A stretch of DNA of 64,000 nucleotides, from contig NZ_SWBO01000008.1 of the NCBI RefSeq assembly GCF_005116475.1, positions 119,450-183,449 on the forward strand. The letters are read 5' to 3'. Positions within the stretch are counted from its first letter, which is position 1. Every line of letters begins with the position of its first letter. The translations under genes and the position numbers were made by a program. The notes under the pieces were generated by a model. That model had not been told where the DNA came from, did no database searches, and saw nothing but the letters and a program-made list of their open reading frames with translations. This DNA comes from Pedobacter cryotolerans. Lineage in GTDB: Bacteria > Bacteroidota > Bacteroidia > Sphingobacteriales > Sphingobacteriaceae. Below are positions 8,656 to 16,660 of this stretch, piece by piece.

Positions 8656-9552
8656 TTATACGATTTTCCGACAACCAATCATCCTATCCTTACCCTGCAT
8701 ATCTTTCTTTAACTCAATGTTTTTAAAGTTTTTATCTTTTAATAATTGTACAGTTTGTTCACCTAAATATTCATTGATCTCGAAAAACAATAAGCCGTTT
8801 TCTTCGAGGTATTTAAGAGCGAAATTGGCAATAGCCTCATAAAATATCAAAGGATTTTGGTTACTTACAAAAAGTGCTCGGTGTGGTTCATTAGCCAATA
8901 CGTTATTGTTCATTTCAGGTTTTTCATCCTCTTTAACATAAGGAGGATTGCTGACAATTAACGAGATTTGAGATGTGAGATTTGAGATGTGAGATTGAAT
9001 GAATCTAGGTTCAAGTATATCATCTTGAATAAAATTTACATCTACATCATTTAAAACTGCGTTTTGCTGAGCAGTTGCTAAAGTATCTGCAGCAATATCT
9101 AAGGCATAAACCTTTGCCTCAGGAAGGTTCTTTTTTAATGAAATTGCAATGCATCCACTTCCAGTGCCAATATCAAGTATATTTACGGTTTTTGATTTAC
9201 GATTTACGATTTGTTCATCACTATTTAAAACCGACAAAATCCAATCTACAAGTTCTTCAGTTTCTGGTCTGGGAATTAATACCGATGGATTTACCTTAAA
9301 TGGCAATCCGTAAAAGTAGGTCTCGCCTAAAATATATTGAATAGGTTTTTCTGCTAACAAATCTTTTAAAGCATTTTCGAAATTTATTAGCTCATTTGTA
9401 CTTATTTCTTCTTCCTTTTTTAAAATATAATCAGCTCTACTGTACTGTTTTATATGCTGTAAGGTTAACAAAAATATGGCTTGGGCTTCATCTTTTTGGT
9501 AAAGCAGATTTAACTCGTCGATAAACCTTTGGGATACTTGTTTCAGTTGCAT
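8656..9552 (-). CDS. prmC: Release factor glutamine methyltransferase PrmC
   Basis: About 298 residues. An N-terminal helical domain precedes a Rossmann methyltransferase domain with motif I LDIGTGSGCIAIS and the catalytic NPPYV. PrmC methylates the glutamine of the GGQ motif in RF1 and RF2. The reading frame can be extended to a TTG at 9561, but the ATG at 9550-9552 is the better start: a TAnnTTTG box ends 6 bases before it. Two stretches of the protein are encoded by simple repeats: residues VNRKSKTV just before motif I (9194-9212) and QSHISNLTSQIS just before the NPPY strand (8963-8996). They make the protein some 20 residues longer than typical PrmC. Confidence 0.93.
   Translation of the reverse strand: MQLKQVSQRFIDELNLLYQKDEAQAIFLLTLQHIKQYSRADYILKKEEEISTNELINFENALKDLLAEKPIQYILGETYFYGLPFKVNPSVLIPRPETEELVDWILSVLNSDEQIVNRKSKTVNILDIGTGSGCIAISLKKNLPEAKVYALDIAADTLATAQQNAVLNDVDVNFIQDDILEPRFIQSHISNLTSQISLIVSNPPYVKEDEKPEMNNNVLANEPHRALFVSNQNPLIFYEAIANFALKYLEENGLLFFEINEYLGEQTVQLLKDKNFKNIELKKDMQGKDRMIGCRKIV
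8963..8996. repeat. 14-bp tandem repeat inside prmC
   Basis: The unit GAGATTTGAGATGT is present twice in full and once in part (8963-8976, 8977-8990, 8991-8996). It is translated in prmC directly ahead of the NPPY motif. Because 14 is not a multiple of 3, gain or loss of a unit would shift the frame. Confidence 0.85.
9194..9212. repeat. 7-bp tandem repeat inside prmC
   Basis: GATTTAC is repeated 2.7 times. It encodes the NRKSK stretch ahead of methyltransferase motif I of prmC. Confidence 0.8.
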
Positions 9553-9558
9553 TTGCTG

Positions 9559-9566
9559 CAAAAATA
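9559..9566 (-). promoter_or_regulatory. -7 promoter box of prmC (TATTTTTG)
   Basis: On the minus strand TATTTTTG is followed by CAGCAA and the prmC ATG. The box matches TAnnTTTG. At the usual box-to-start distance the transcript would begin at or within a few bases of the ATG, i.e. nearly leaderless. No clear TTTG is seen at the -33 position. Confidence 0.6.
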
Positions 9567-9631
9567 AAGATATTCAATTGAATAGTGATTGAAAATCTGA
9601 TTACGATTACTACAGGCTGAAAAATATAGCT

Positions 9632-9639
9632 TACTTTTG
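9632..9639 (+). promoter_or_regulatory. -7 promoter box of ribD (TACTTTTG)
   Basis: TACTTTTG, then CAGCA, then the ribD ATG at 9645. The arrangement mirrors that of the divergent prmC and again predicts a leaderless or nearly leaderless mRNA. It also fixes the ATG at 9645 as the ribD start. Confidence 0.6.
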
Positions 9640-9644
9640 CAGCA

Positions 9645-10697
9645 ATGACCGACGAAATTTACATGCAACGTTGCCTAGAACTTGCCATATTGGGCATTGG
9701 CAATGTTAGTCCGAACCCAATGGTTGGCTGTGTAATTGTTCATGAAAATAAAATTATTGGAGAAGGTTATCATCAAAAAATTGGTGAGGTACATGCTGAG
9801 GTAAACGCGATTAATGCAGTTTTAACCACCTTTGGTGATGAAGCTCCTACTCTTTTAAAAAATGCCACTGTTTATGTTAGTTTAGAGCCTTGTGCTCATT
9901 TCGGAAAAACTCCACCCTGTGCAGATTTATTGGTAAAACACGAGGTAAAAAGGGTTGTAATTGGAAATGCCGATCCGTTTGATGCCGTAAATGGAAAAGG
10001 AATTGAAAAACTTATAAATGCAGGAATAGAGGTTGTTAGTGGTGTATTAGAAGATAAATGCAGTTATTTAAACCGTAACTTTTTTACCAGAATTAAACAA
10101 CAACGCCCTTTTATTATTTTAAAGTGGGCACAAACAGCCGATGGTTATTTTGCACCGTTAAATGCTAGTCAAAAATGGATAACTGGAGCTATTGCTAAAC
10201 AGCTTTCTTACAGATGGCGAAGTGAAGAAGATGCTATTTTAATAGGTAAAAGCACGGCTATAATCGACAATCCGCAGTTAACAAGTAGAATTTCGGGTGG
10301 TAAAAATCCTATCAGAATTGTAATTGATAAAAACTTAAACATTCCTTTAAGTAACCATATTTTTGATGACCAAGCTAAAACTATCATTTTTAATGAAGTA
10401 AAAACTGAAGTAATGGAAAATATCCACTATGTGCAAATGGAAGATATGCATTTCTATTTGGCGCAGAAAATTGCCTTTCAGTTATTTTTAATGGATATTC
10501 AATCCGTAATTATAGAAGGTGGTATTCAAATTTTAAATCATTTTATTAGCGCTAACTTGTGGGATGAGGCGAGAATATTTACATCCACAATAGTTTGGAA
10601 TGAAGGCTATAAAGCGCCAATAATTAAAGGTAAAGTTTTAGAAAATTTGCCATTGGGCGATGATCAATTAACAATTTTAGCTCAAAACAAATCATAA
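9645..10697 (+). CDS. ribD: Bifunctional riboflavin biosynthesis protein RibD
   Basis: A 350-residue two-domain enzyme. Residues about 1-145 are a cytidine-deaminase-like domain with zinc ligands in GEVHAEVNAI and EPCAHFGKTPPCAD. Residues about 150-350 are the NADPH-dependent reductase domain (FIILKWAQTADGYFAP, IIEGGIQILNHF). It deaminates diamino-hydroxy-phosphoribosylaminopyrimidine and reduces the ribosyl chain, the second and third steps of riboflavin synthesis. No other rib gene is close. The stop overlaps the start of the DMT transporter by one base (TAATG), so the two are translationally coupled. This coupling raises the possibility that the transporter handles a flavin or related metabolite, which is inference. 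Confidence 0.95.
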   Translation: MTDEIYMQRCLELAILGIGNVSPNPMVGCVIVHENKIIGEGYHQKIGEVHAEVNAINAVLTTFGDEAPTLLKNATVYVSLEPCAHFGKTPPCADLLVKHEVKRVVIGNADPFDAVNGKGIEKLINAGIEVVSGVLEDKCSYLNRNFFTRIKQQRPFIILKWAQTADGYFAPLNASQKWITGAIAKQLSYRWRSEEDAILIGKSTAIIDNPQLTSRISGGKNPIRIVIDKNLNIPLSNHIFDDQAKTIIFNEVKTEVMENIHYVQMEDMHFYLAQKIAFQLFLMDIQSVIIEGGIQILNHFISANLWDEARIFTSTIVWNEGYKAPIIKGKVLENLPLGDDQLTILAQNKS

Positions 10698-11563
10698 TGA
10701 TATTTCTTTTACTCAGCATAATTTGCAGCGTAACCGTTGGTGTGCTCTTAAAGCTTGCCAAACGTTATCAAATTAATGTGATGCAAGCTGTTACATGGAA
10801 TTACCTTTTTGCAATTGGTTTGAGTTTATTCTTTTTCAAACCAGATTTTAGTTCGGTAAGCTTTAGCCTAATTTCTCCAGTTTATATTGCATTAGGAATT
10901 TTATTACCAATTATTTTCCTTTTTCAAGGGTTTGCGGTTAGGCAGGCTGGTTTAGCAAAAACTGATATTGCACAAAGGTTATCTTTATTAATTTCACTTT
11001 GTGCGGCATATTTTATTTTTAACGAAAATTTTGATCGTTTAAAATATGTAGGGATTATTTTTGGTTTTGTTGCCATTGTATTAACCATGTACAAAAAGCA
11101 AACAAGTAGCAACAACAAATATAGTTGGCTATATTTACTGTTAGTGTTTGCAGGTTTTGGTGTAATAGATATTCTTTTTAAACTGGTTAGTCAGCTTAAC
11201 GAAATACCCTATACAACTGCTCTTTTCGTAATTTTTTGCATTTCATTTGTATTATCATTAGCTTATATTCTTTATCTAGCCATCGCTAAAAAAACAAAAA
11301 TCCAGCTCATTAATTTTGTATGTGGATGCATATTAGGATTATTTAATTTTGGCAATATCCTATTTTACTTAAAAGCCCATAGAGCAATGGCCGAAAATCC
11401 ATCAACTGTGTTTGCTGCAATGAATATTGGTGTAATTATTATTGGCAGCTTAATCGGCATTTTGGTTTTTAAGGAAAGATTAAGTAAATGGAATTATACA
11501 GGATTGGTTTTTGCATTAATTGCAATCGTACTCATCACTTTATCAAAATTACATGCTGTTTGA
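10697..11563 (+). CDS. EamA/DMT-family transporter
   Basis: A 288-residue integral membrane protein with about ten hydrophobic segments arranged as two EamA halves (about 1-133 and 145-288). The second half ends in the usual IGILVFKERLSKWNYTGLVFAL pattern, with a Glu after FK. DMT proteins export or import small metabolites; the substrate is not predictable. It overlaps ribD by one base at its start and the YigZ gene by 11 bases at its end, so the three genes form one operon. Confidence 0.85.
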   Translation: MIFLLLSIICSVTVGVLLKLAKRYQINVMQAVTWNYLFAIGLSLFFFKPDFSSVSFSLISPVYIALGILLPIIFLFQGFAVRQAGLAKTDIAQRLSLLISLCAAYFIFNENFDRLKYVGIIFGFVAIVLTMYKKQTSSNNKYSWLYLLLVFAGFGVIDILFKLVSQLNEIPYTTALFVIFCISFVLSLAYILYLAIAKKTKIQLINFVCGCILGLFNFGNILFYLKAHRAMAENPSTVFAAMNIGVIIIGSLIGILVFKERLSKWNYTGLVFALIAIVLITLSKLHAV

Positions 11564-12167
11564 TGATACCTATAGCACGGTTAAAAGCGTTTCTGAAGGA
11601 ATTTTTAGAGACAAAGGAAGTAAATTTATCGGCTATGCCTACCCTATTAAAAGTGAAGCAGAGATTAAAGAAATAATCAATAAGTTAAGAGCTGAACACA
11701 GCAAAGCAAGGCATTTTTGCTGGGCCATTAGGATAAGTACAGATAGAAAAGTATTTAAGTTAAATGATGATGGAGAACCATCTGGAACTGCCGGTAGACC
11801 AATATTAAACACCTTATTATCAACAGATTTAACAAATGTTTTAGTTGTGGTAGTTCGCTATTTTGGCGGAACATTGTTAGGGGTTCCTGGCTTAATTAAT
11901 GCTTACAAAAATGCAACGATAGAGGCTTTAAATGCAAACGAAATTATCACAAAAACGGTAAATGATGTTTATCAAATCAATTTTGATTATTTAATGATGA
12001 ACGATGTGATGCGGATTGTAAAAGATGAAGCACTAAATGTTATTGCTCAACATTTCGACAATAACTGTTCAATTGAATTTGAAGTAAGAAAATCTAATTT
12101 AAATCAGGTTTTAGGTAAATTGGAGAAAATTGAAGGAGTTGAAATTAAGTATTTAACTACGGTTTAG
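11553..12167 (+). CDS. YigZ/IMPACT family protein
   Basis: About 204 residues. The N-terminal UPF0029/IMPACT domain carries the family core (GSKFIGYAYPI, KARHFCWAIRI, DDGEPSGTAGRPIL, VVVRYFGGTLLGVPGLINAY), followed by a DUF1949-like C-terminal domain (about 140-204). The family is widespread and linked to translation or elongation-factor-related roles, without a settled reaction. The open frame runs back to 11520, but the ATG at 11553 begins the conserved MLFDDTYSTV start and overlaps the transporter by only 11 bases, so it is preferred. Confidence 0.9.
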   Translation: MLFDDTYSTVKSVSEGIFRDKGSKFIGYAYPIKSEAEIKEIINKLRAEHSKARHFCWAIRISTDRKVFKLNDDGEPSGTAGRPILNTLLSTDLTNVLVVVVRYFGGTLLGVPGLINAYKNATIEALNANEIITKTVNDVYQINFDYLMMNDVMRIVKDEALNVIAQHFDNNCSIEFEVRKSNLNQVLGKLEKIEGVEIKYLTTV

Positions 12168-12185
12168 ACTAAGCAGTTATCACCT

Positions 12186-12270
12186 TCATTCCGGAAACGG
12201 AAATTGTAATGCTTCAAAATGGTTGCAATCTATTTTACTGCATTACGATACCCAATCGAGTTGGGTATGA
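12186..12270. repeat. Family D double-hairpin repeat, degenerate copy
   Basis: The right arm TGCATTACGATACCCAATCG with AGTTGGGTATGA is intact at about 12238-12270. The left arm at about 12186-12214 (TTCATTCCGGAAACGGAAAT, then TGTAATGC) keeps the two ends and a hairpin shape but with a different inner stem, CCG/CGG. The same unit occurs three times in tandem at 30633-31023. Confidence 0.65.
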
Positions 12271-12370
12271 AGAGTTATGGTAGATGATACCAATGATTTT
12301 CATTAAGTTTGTTATATCTTTTGTATCTACTAATGAACAAATGACACCAATGAACTAACCGACGAATCTT

Positions 12371-13234
12371 ATGCAAAAATTATCAGAAGCTGATTTAATT
12401 ATCAATCCAGACGGTAGTATTTACCATTTAAATTTATTACCAGAAGATATTGCAGATACAGTTATTACGGTTGGCGATTTAGATCGGGTTGCAGAAGTAA
12501 GTAAGTATTTTGATTCGATAGAAATTAAAAAAGGCAAACGTGAATTCATCACGCACACTGGTTATGTCGGCAAAAAACGAGTTACGGTTTTATCAACTGG
12601 TATTGGTACAGATAATATTGATATCGTTTTTAACGAGCTTGATGCATTGGTAAATATTGATTTTGAAACTAGAACAATAAAAAAGGAATTAAAATCACTG
12701 GATATTATTAGAATTGGAACATCTGGAGCAGTTCAGCCTGATATTGAGATGGGTACTATTTTAGCATCTTCTTATGGTTTAGGTTTTGATGCTTTGATGC
12801 ATTACTATATCCATGAAGTTTCTGGAGATGAACACAGTATTTTAGATGGAATTAAATCTCATTTTTCTCATATTAAAAATTTACATCCCTATTTAACAGC
12901 TGCAGATCATACTTTGGTAGCAACAATTGGGAAAGATATGGAACAAGGTATTACCATTACAGCTCCAGGTTTTTATGCACCACAAGGCCGACAAGTACGA
13001 GCAAAAAATGCAGTACCAAACTTTATCTCGCTCTTAAATAGCTTTAAACACGAAAAATATCGCATTACCAATTTAGAAATGGAAACTGCCGGAATTTACG
13101 CTTTGGCTAAAACACTTGGTCATAAAGCACTATCTGTAAATGCCATTTTAGCGAGCCGAGTTAATTTCGAATTTAGCAAAGAACCCAATAAAATTGTTGA
13201 AAAAGCAATTAAAATGGTTTTAGAGCGATTGTAA
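12371..13234 (+). CDS. Nucleoside phosphorylase (uridine phosphorylase-like)
   Basis: 287 residues of the PNP/UDP phosphorylase superfamily. It has a glycine-rich phosphate site at TVGDLDRVAEV and STGIGTDNIDIV, the IRIGTSGAVQPDIEMGTI segment, and near the C-terminus NLEMETAGIYALAKTLGHKA, where Glu-Met-Glu contacts the ribose. The family splits nucleosides with phosphate into base and ribose-1-phosphate for salvage. The MET/E pattern and the N-terminal HLNLLPEDIADT are closer to uridine phosphorylase than to purine nucleoside phosphorylase. The base specificity stays a guess. The gene ends one base before the convergent DUF1398 stop. Confidence 0.85.
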   Translation: MQKLSEADLIINPDGSIYHLNLLPEDIADTVITVGDLDRVAEVSKYFDSIEIKKGKREFITHTGYVGKKRVTVLSTGIGTDNIDIVFNELDALVNIDFETRTIKKELKSLDIIRIGTSGAVQPDIEMGTILASSYGLGFDALMHYYIHEVSGDEHSILDGIKSHFSHIKNLHPYLTAADHTLVATIGKDMEQGITITAPGFYAPQGRQVRAKNAVPNFISLLNSFKHEKYRITNLEMETAGIYALAKTLGHKALSVNAILASRVNFEFSKEPNKIVEKAIKMVLERL

Positions 13235-13235
13235 A

Positions 13236-13628
13236 TTAAGCTTGAGGAATGTGCTCAATTACCATCTCGTTTCCGGCACTATCTAAATATTTAACCGTCA
13301 TTTCATTTAAATCAGTTACCCATTTCTCTACACCTGCAACGGCAACCTGCCTACAAAAAGTCATGTAATCTGTTGCTCCATTTTGGTGAACTTTTAAAGC
13401 TTCTTTTAATTCATCAACTGATGAGGTTTCTTCTATAATCAAATCTTCATAAGCTGGTGCACTTTGAACAGTGTGGTCGTCGTCTCCGTAATAAACAGAC
13501 ATGCCGTTAATTACAAAAACATCGTTTCTAATCACTCCCATTGCTTTAATTTCTTGTATAAAGTTAGGGAAATCTGCTCCAGATTTGATTTTCGCCTCGG
13601 CTGCTTGTATTTGTTCTATGGTAAACAT
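13236..13628 (-). CDS. DUF1398 family protein
   Basis: A 130-residue soluble protein, MFTIEQIQAAEAKIKSGADF at the start, with YYGDDDHTVQSAPAY in the middle and CRQVAVAGVEKWVTDLN towards the end. These are features of the DUF1398 (YbcV-like) family, which is common but uncharacterised. No signal peptide or membrane segment is seen. It starts 3 bases after the galM stop on the same strand and may be co-transcribed with it. I cannot assign a role. Confidence 0.8.
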   Translation of the reverse strand: MFTIEQIQAAEAKIKSGADFPNFIQEIKAMGVIRNDVFVINGMSVYYGDDDHTVQSAPAYEDLIIEETSSVDELKEALKVHQNGATDYMTFCRQVAVAGVEKWVTDLNEMTVKYLDSAGNEMVIEHIPQA

Positions 13629-13631
13629 GAG

Positions 13632-14681
13632 TTAATTTTCTAAGGTAATTTTATAAATTGTGGTTTGACTATAGTTTTCGTCGGGCTGTAAAACTGTGTT
13701 TGGAAAATGAGGAATGTTAATGGCGTTTGGATGATGCTGTGTTTCAACACAAAATCCATCAAATTCTTCATAATCTTTTCCAGCTTTTCCATTTTTAACA
13801 GCCAAATATTTAGCGGTATAAAAATGAGCCACAGGTTCAGTACTATATACTAAAAGAGATAACCCGCTATCCTTGGCTTTTGTTTTACTTGCCAAAGTTA
13901 AATCTCCATAATTTTTATCTAATACATAAGATTGATCGTAACCTAATTCTTCATTCCAGCCCTCGCTTATATTTTTGCCAGTTCTAAAATCATGATGCGT
14001 ACCTTCTACAGGTAATAATTTTCCTGTTACCACACTATTGGCATCTTGTTCTAAATAATTAGTGGCAAACATTTGATGGTGATGGTTATTTATTTTTTCG
14101 CCATTGGCTGATAAATTAAAATAACTATGGTGCGTTAAGTTTACAGGCGTTGCTTCATCTGTATCTGCGTGATAAGTTAAAATGAGTTCGTTGTTATTAG
14201 TTAACTCAAATTTCAATTGAATAACCAAATCTCCTGGAAAATTCTCTTCGCCATCAAAGCTAAAATATTGAAAAGTTACACTCGCATTAGGTTGTTCTGA
14301 AACCTCAATTACATCCCAAACTTTTCTATCAAAACCTACTTTACCACCATGCAGGCAATCATCTCCATTATTTTTTTCTAATTGATATTCGTAACTGTCA
14401 ACTTCAAACTTGCCATCCTTAATTCTGTTGGCGTAGCGACCAATTATCGCCCCTAAATATGGATATTTAGCCAAATAGTCTTCGCTAAGGTATTGCTCAA
14501 ATGTATCAAAACCTAAAACAATGTCTTGATCATCACCTTTGGCATTTTTTACAATAAATTTATTAATGATGGTACCGTAATTAAATATATTAACTCTAGT
14601 ACCTTTTTCATTACTTAGTTCTACTTCAATTATCTCTTTTTTATCAACAATAATCCCAGTATTTATTTGCTTTACTTTCAT
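13632..14681 (-). CDS. galM: Aldose 1-epimerase (mutarotase) GalM
   Basis: A 349-residue beta-sandwich enzyme with the substrate loop GRYANRI, the DCLHGGKVGFDRKVW motif (first catalytic-site His), LTHHSYFNLSA (acid His) and DGFCVETQHHPNAIN (general base Glu). It interconverts the alpha and beta anomers of galactose and other aldoses before GalK. The gene is divergent from galK with a 65-base gap, a natural pairing for the Leloir pathway. GalT and GalE are not in this stretch. No signal peptide is visible, so it is cytosolic. Confidence 0.93.
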   Translation of the reverse strand: MKVKQINTGIIVDKKEIIEVELSNEKGTRVNIFNYGTIINKFIVKNAKGDDQDIVLGFDTFEQYLSEDYLAKYPYLGAIIGRYANRIKDGKFEVDSYEYQLEKNNGDDCLHGGKVGFDRKVWDVIEVSEQPNASVTFQYFSFDGEENFPGDLVIQLKFELTNNNELILTYHADTDEATPVNLTHHSYFNLSANGEKINNHHHQMFATNYLEQDANSVVTGKLLPVEGTHHDFRTGKNISEGWNEELGYDQSYVLDKNYGDLTLASKTKAKDSGLSLLVYSTEPVAHFYTAKYLAVKNGKAGKDYEEFDGFCVETQHHPNAINIPHFPNTVLQPDENYSQTTIYKITLEN

Positions 14682-14746
14682 AAATTGTATATTGGCTGCT
14701 TGCTAAATTACAACTAAAATTGATGACAAATCAATAAAATATTTTT

Positions 14747-15904
14747 ATGAAAGATCAGTTACGCCAAAAATTTGTAGAAAAATACAATCAAAATCCATCA
14801 GCTATTTATTTTGCACCTGGTAGAGTAAATTTAATAGGAGAACATATTGATTACAATGGAGGCTTAGTCATGCCTTGTGCTATTACTGCAGGTACATGGT
14901 TACTTTTGGCTCCAAATAATGAAAATGTAATTAGATTTAGTAGTATAAATTTTGAAGAAGAAACCACCATTCAAATCCAAAAATCTTATCAAAAAGTAGG
15001 CTCTGCTTGGTACAATTATCCCATTGGTGTTTTTAACGAGTTGCAAGAACTAGATTGGTTATCTGGCGGATTAGATTTATTGTATTTCGGGAATATACCA
15101 ATTGGTTCTGGTCTTTCATCTTCAGCATCCATAGAAGTTTTAACAGCCTATGCTTTAAACGATTACTTTAATTTAAATCAAGATAAATTAGAGCTTGTAA
15201 AGCTTAGTAAAAGAGTTGAAAACAATTTTATTGGCGTAAACTCTGGTATCATGGATCAGTTTGCAGTTGCTTTTGGCGAAGCTGATAAAGCCTTGGTTTT
15301 AAATTGTGATAGTTTAAAATATAAAGTGGTGGATTGTAATTTAGGAGAATATGTTTTGGCAATTATCAACACCAATAAAGCAAGAAAACTAGAAGAGTCT
15401 AAATACAATGAACGTTTTGGAGAATGTAAGGAAGCTCTAGCAGCACTTCAACAAGAAATCAATATTAATAATTTGTGTGAGCTTACTGCCGAAAAATTTG
15501 CATTGCATAGTCATTTAATAGATAATGATATCATATTGAAAAGAGCAACCCATGTGGTTAAAGAAAATGACAGGGTTCATTTAGCTGCTAAAGCTTTAAG
15601 CAATGGGGAGTTAGAGGTTTTCGGTAAGTTGATGTATGCCTCACATCAATCGTTAAAAGAATTGTATGAAGTATCTGGTGATGAGCTAGATGCAGTAGTT
15701 GATTTTTGCGCAACATACGAACATGTGATTGGCGCAAGAATGACAGGTGCCGGTTTTGGCGGTTGTGCCATCGCTTTGCTTAAAAAAGGTTATGAAGAAG
15801 ATTTTGCTAAGCGTTTAACGGATAGTTATGTTAAAGCCATTGGATATCCTGCAGCGATTTATATTCATCAAATAGGTGATGGTGTTAGAAAATTAGTTGA
15901 TTAA
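14747..15904 (+). CDS. galK: Galactokinase GalK
   Basis: A 385-residue GHMP kinase. The galactokinase signature FAPGRVNLIGEHIDYNGG is at about 21-38, the ATP-binding loop PIGSGLSSSASIEV at about 120-133, the catalytic Asp region VNSGIMDQFA at about 167-176 and the C-terminal MTGAGFGGCAIAL at about 332-344. It phosphorylates alpha-D-galactose to galactose-1-phosphate. It is followed 25 bases on by the SpoU methyltransferase gene, which has its own promoter box. Confidence 0.95.
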   Translation: MKDQLRQKFVEKYNQNPSAIYFAPGRVNLIGEHIDYNGGLVMPCAITAGTWLLLAPNNENVIRFSSINFEEETTIQIQKSYQKVGSAWYNYPIGVFNELQELDWLSGGLDLLYFGNIPIGSGLSSSASIEVLTAYALNDYFNLNQDKLELVKLSKRVENNFIGVNSGIMDQFAVAFGEADKALVLNCDSLKYKVVDCNLGEYVLAIINTNKARKLEESKYNERFGECKEALAALQQEININNLCELTAEKFALHSHLIDNDIILKRATHVVKENDRVHLAAKALSNGELEVFGKLMYASHQSLKELYEVSGDELDAVVDFCATYEHVIGARMTGAGFGGCAIALLKKGYEEDFAKRLTDSYVKAIGYPAAIYIHQIGDGVRKLVD

Positions 15905-15917
15905 TGATTTGAATAAC

Positions 15918-15925
15918 TAATTTTG
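15918..15925 (+). promoter_or_regulatory. -7 promoter box (TAATTTTG) of the SpoU methyltransferase gene
   Basis: TAATTTTG is followed by CTAG and the ATG at 15930, a third nearly leaderless arrangement in this window. It suggests transcription independent of galK. Confidence 0.5.
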
Positions 15926-15929
15926 CTAG

Positions 15930-16460
15930 ATGAAAAAATTAAAACTAGACGAGTTAAATCGTGTAGACATTACAGCATTTAAAGAGCAAGAAAAATTACC
16001 AGTTGTAGTAGTTTTAGATAATGTGAGAAGCATGCACAATGTTGGTTCTGTATTTCGCACTGCGGATGGTTTTTCTATTGAAAAAGTTGTACTATGTGGT
16101 ATTACTGCTCAACCTCCACACCGTGAAATTGAAAAAACAGCTTTAGGTGCAACGCTTTCTGTAGATTGGGTTCACTTTGATGATACGTTAATCGCAATTG
16201 ATCAATTAAGAAAAGATGGTTATCAAATTATAGCGATAGAGCAAGCGAAAAATAGCAAGATGCTAAATACTTATCTACCAAATCAAACCCTTAAATATGC
16301 GTTGATTTTTGGAAACGAAGTAAATGGGGTTAGTGATGAAGTTATGGAAAAAATAGATGAATGCATTGAAATACCTCAATTTGGAACAAAACATTCCTTT
16401 AATATCGTAATTTCTGCAGGAATAGTTTTGTGGGATTTCTTTGCAAAACTAAAGTTATAA
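15930..16460 (+). CDS. TrmH/SpoU-family RNA 2'-O-methyltransferase
   Basis: A 176-residue SPOUT-fold enzyme with the three family motifs: DNVRSMHNVGSVFRTADGF (about 31-49), YALIFGNEVNGVSDE (about 126-140) and IPQFGTKHSFNIVISAGIV (about 148-166), the trefoil knot that binds S-adenosylmethionine. Short length without an N-terminal substrate-binding domain points to a tRNA or rRNA ribose methylase of the minimal type. The target base cannot be predicted. A strong hairpin follows the stop. Confidence 0.88.
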   Translation: MKKLKLDELNRVDITAFKEQEKLPVVVVLDNVRSMHNVGSVFRTADGFSIEKVVLCGITAQPPHREIEKTALGATLSVDWVHFDDTLIAIDQLRKDGYQIIAIEQAKNSKMLNTYLPNQTLKYALIFGNEVNGVSDEVMEKIDECIEIPQFGTKHSFNIVISAGIVLWDFFAKLKL

Positions 16461-16471
16461 ACGTACTTAAT

Positions 16472-16518
16472 TAGCTAAAGTGTATATTATTATATACAAA
16501 AATATACACTTTAGTTAA
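16472..16518 (+). terminator. Inverted repeat / terminator after the SpoU gene
   Basis: CTAAAGTGTATAT at 16475-16487 pairs with ATATACACTTTAG at 16502-16514, a perfect 13-bp stem with a 14-base AT loop. It has no long T-run but is by far the strongest hairpin between the two genes. Confidence 0.6.
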
Positions 16519-16660
16519 TCCTGTCTTGTATCACCAATGATACATTAATAAGCTGATAACATGAAGTTTATGTAATGTCAAATATTCTTTGGCAAGGTTT
16601 TTCTAGATGGCGGTGTAAATAGAATATAAAAATCATCACATCTATTAAAATTTAATAAAA

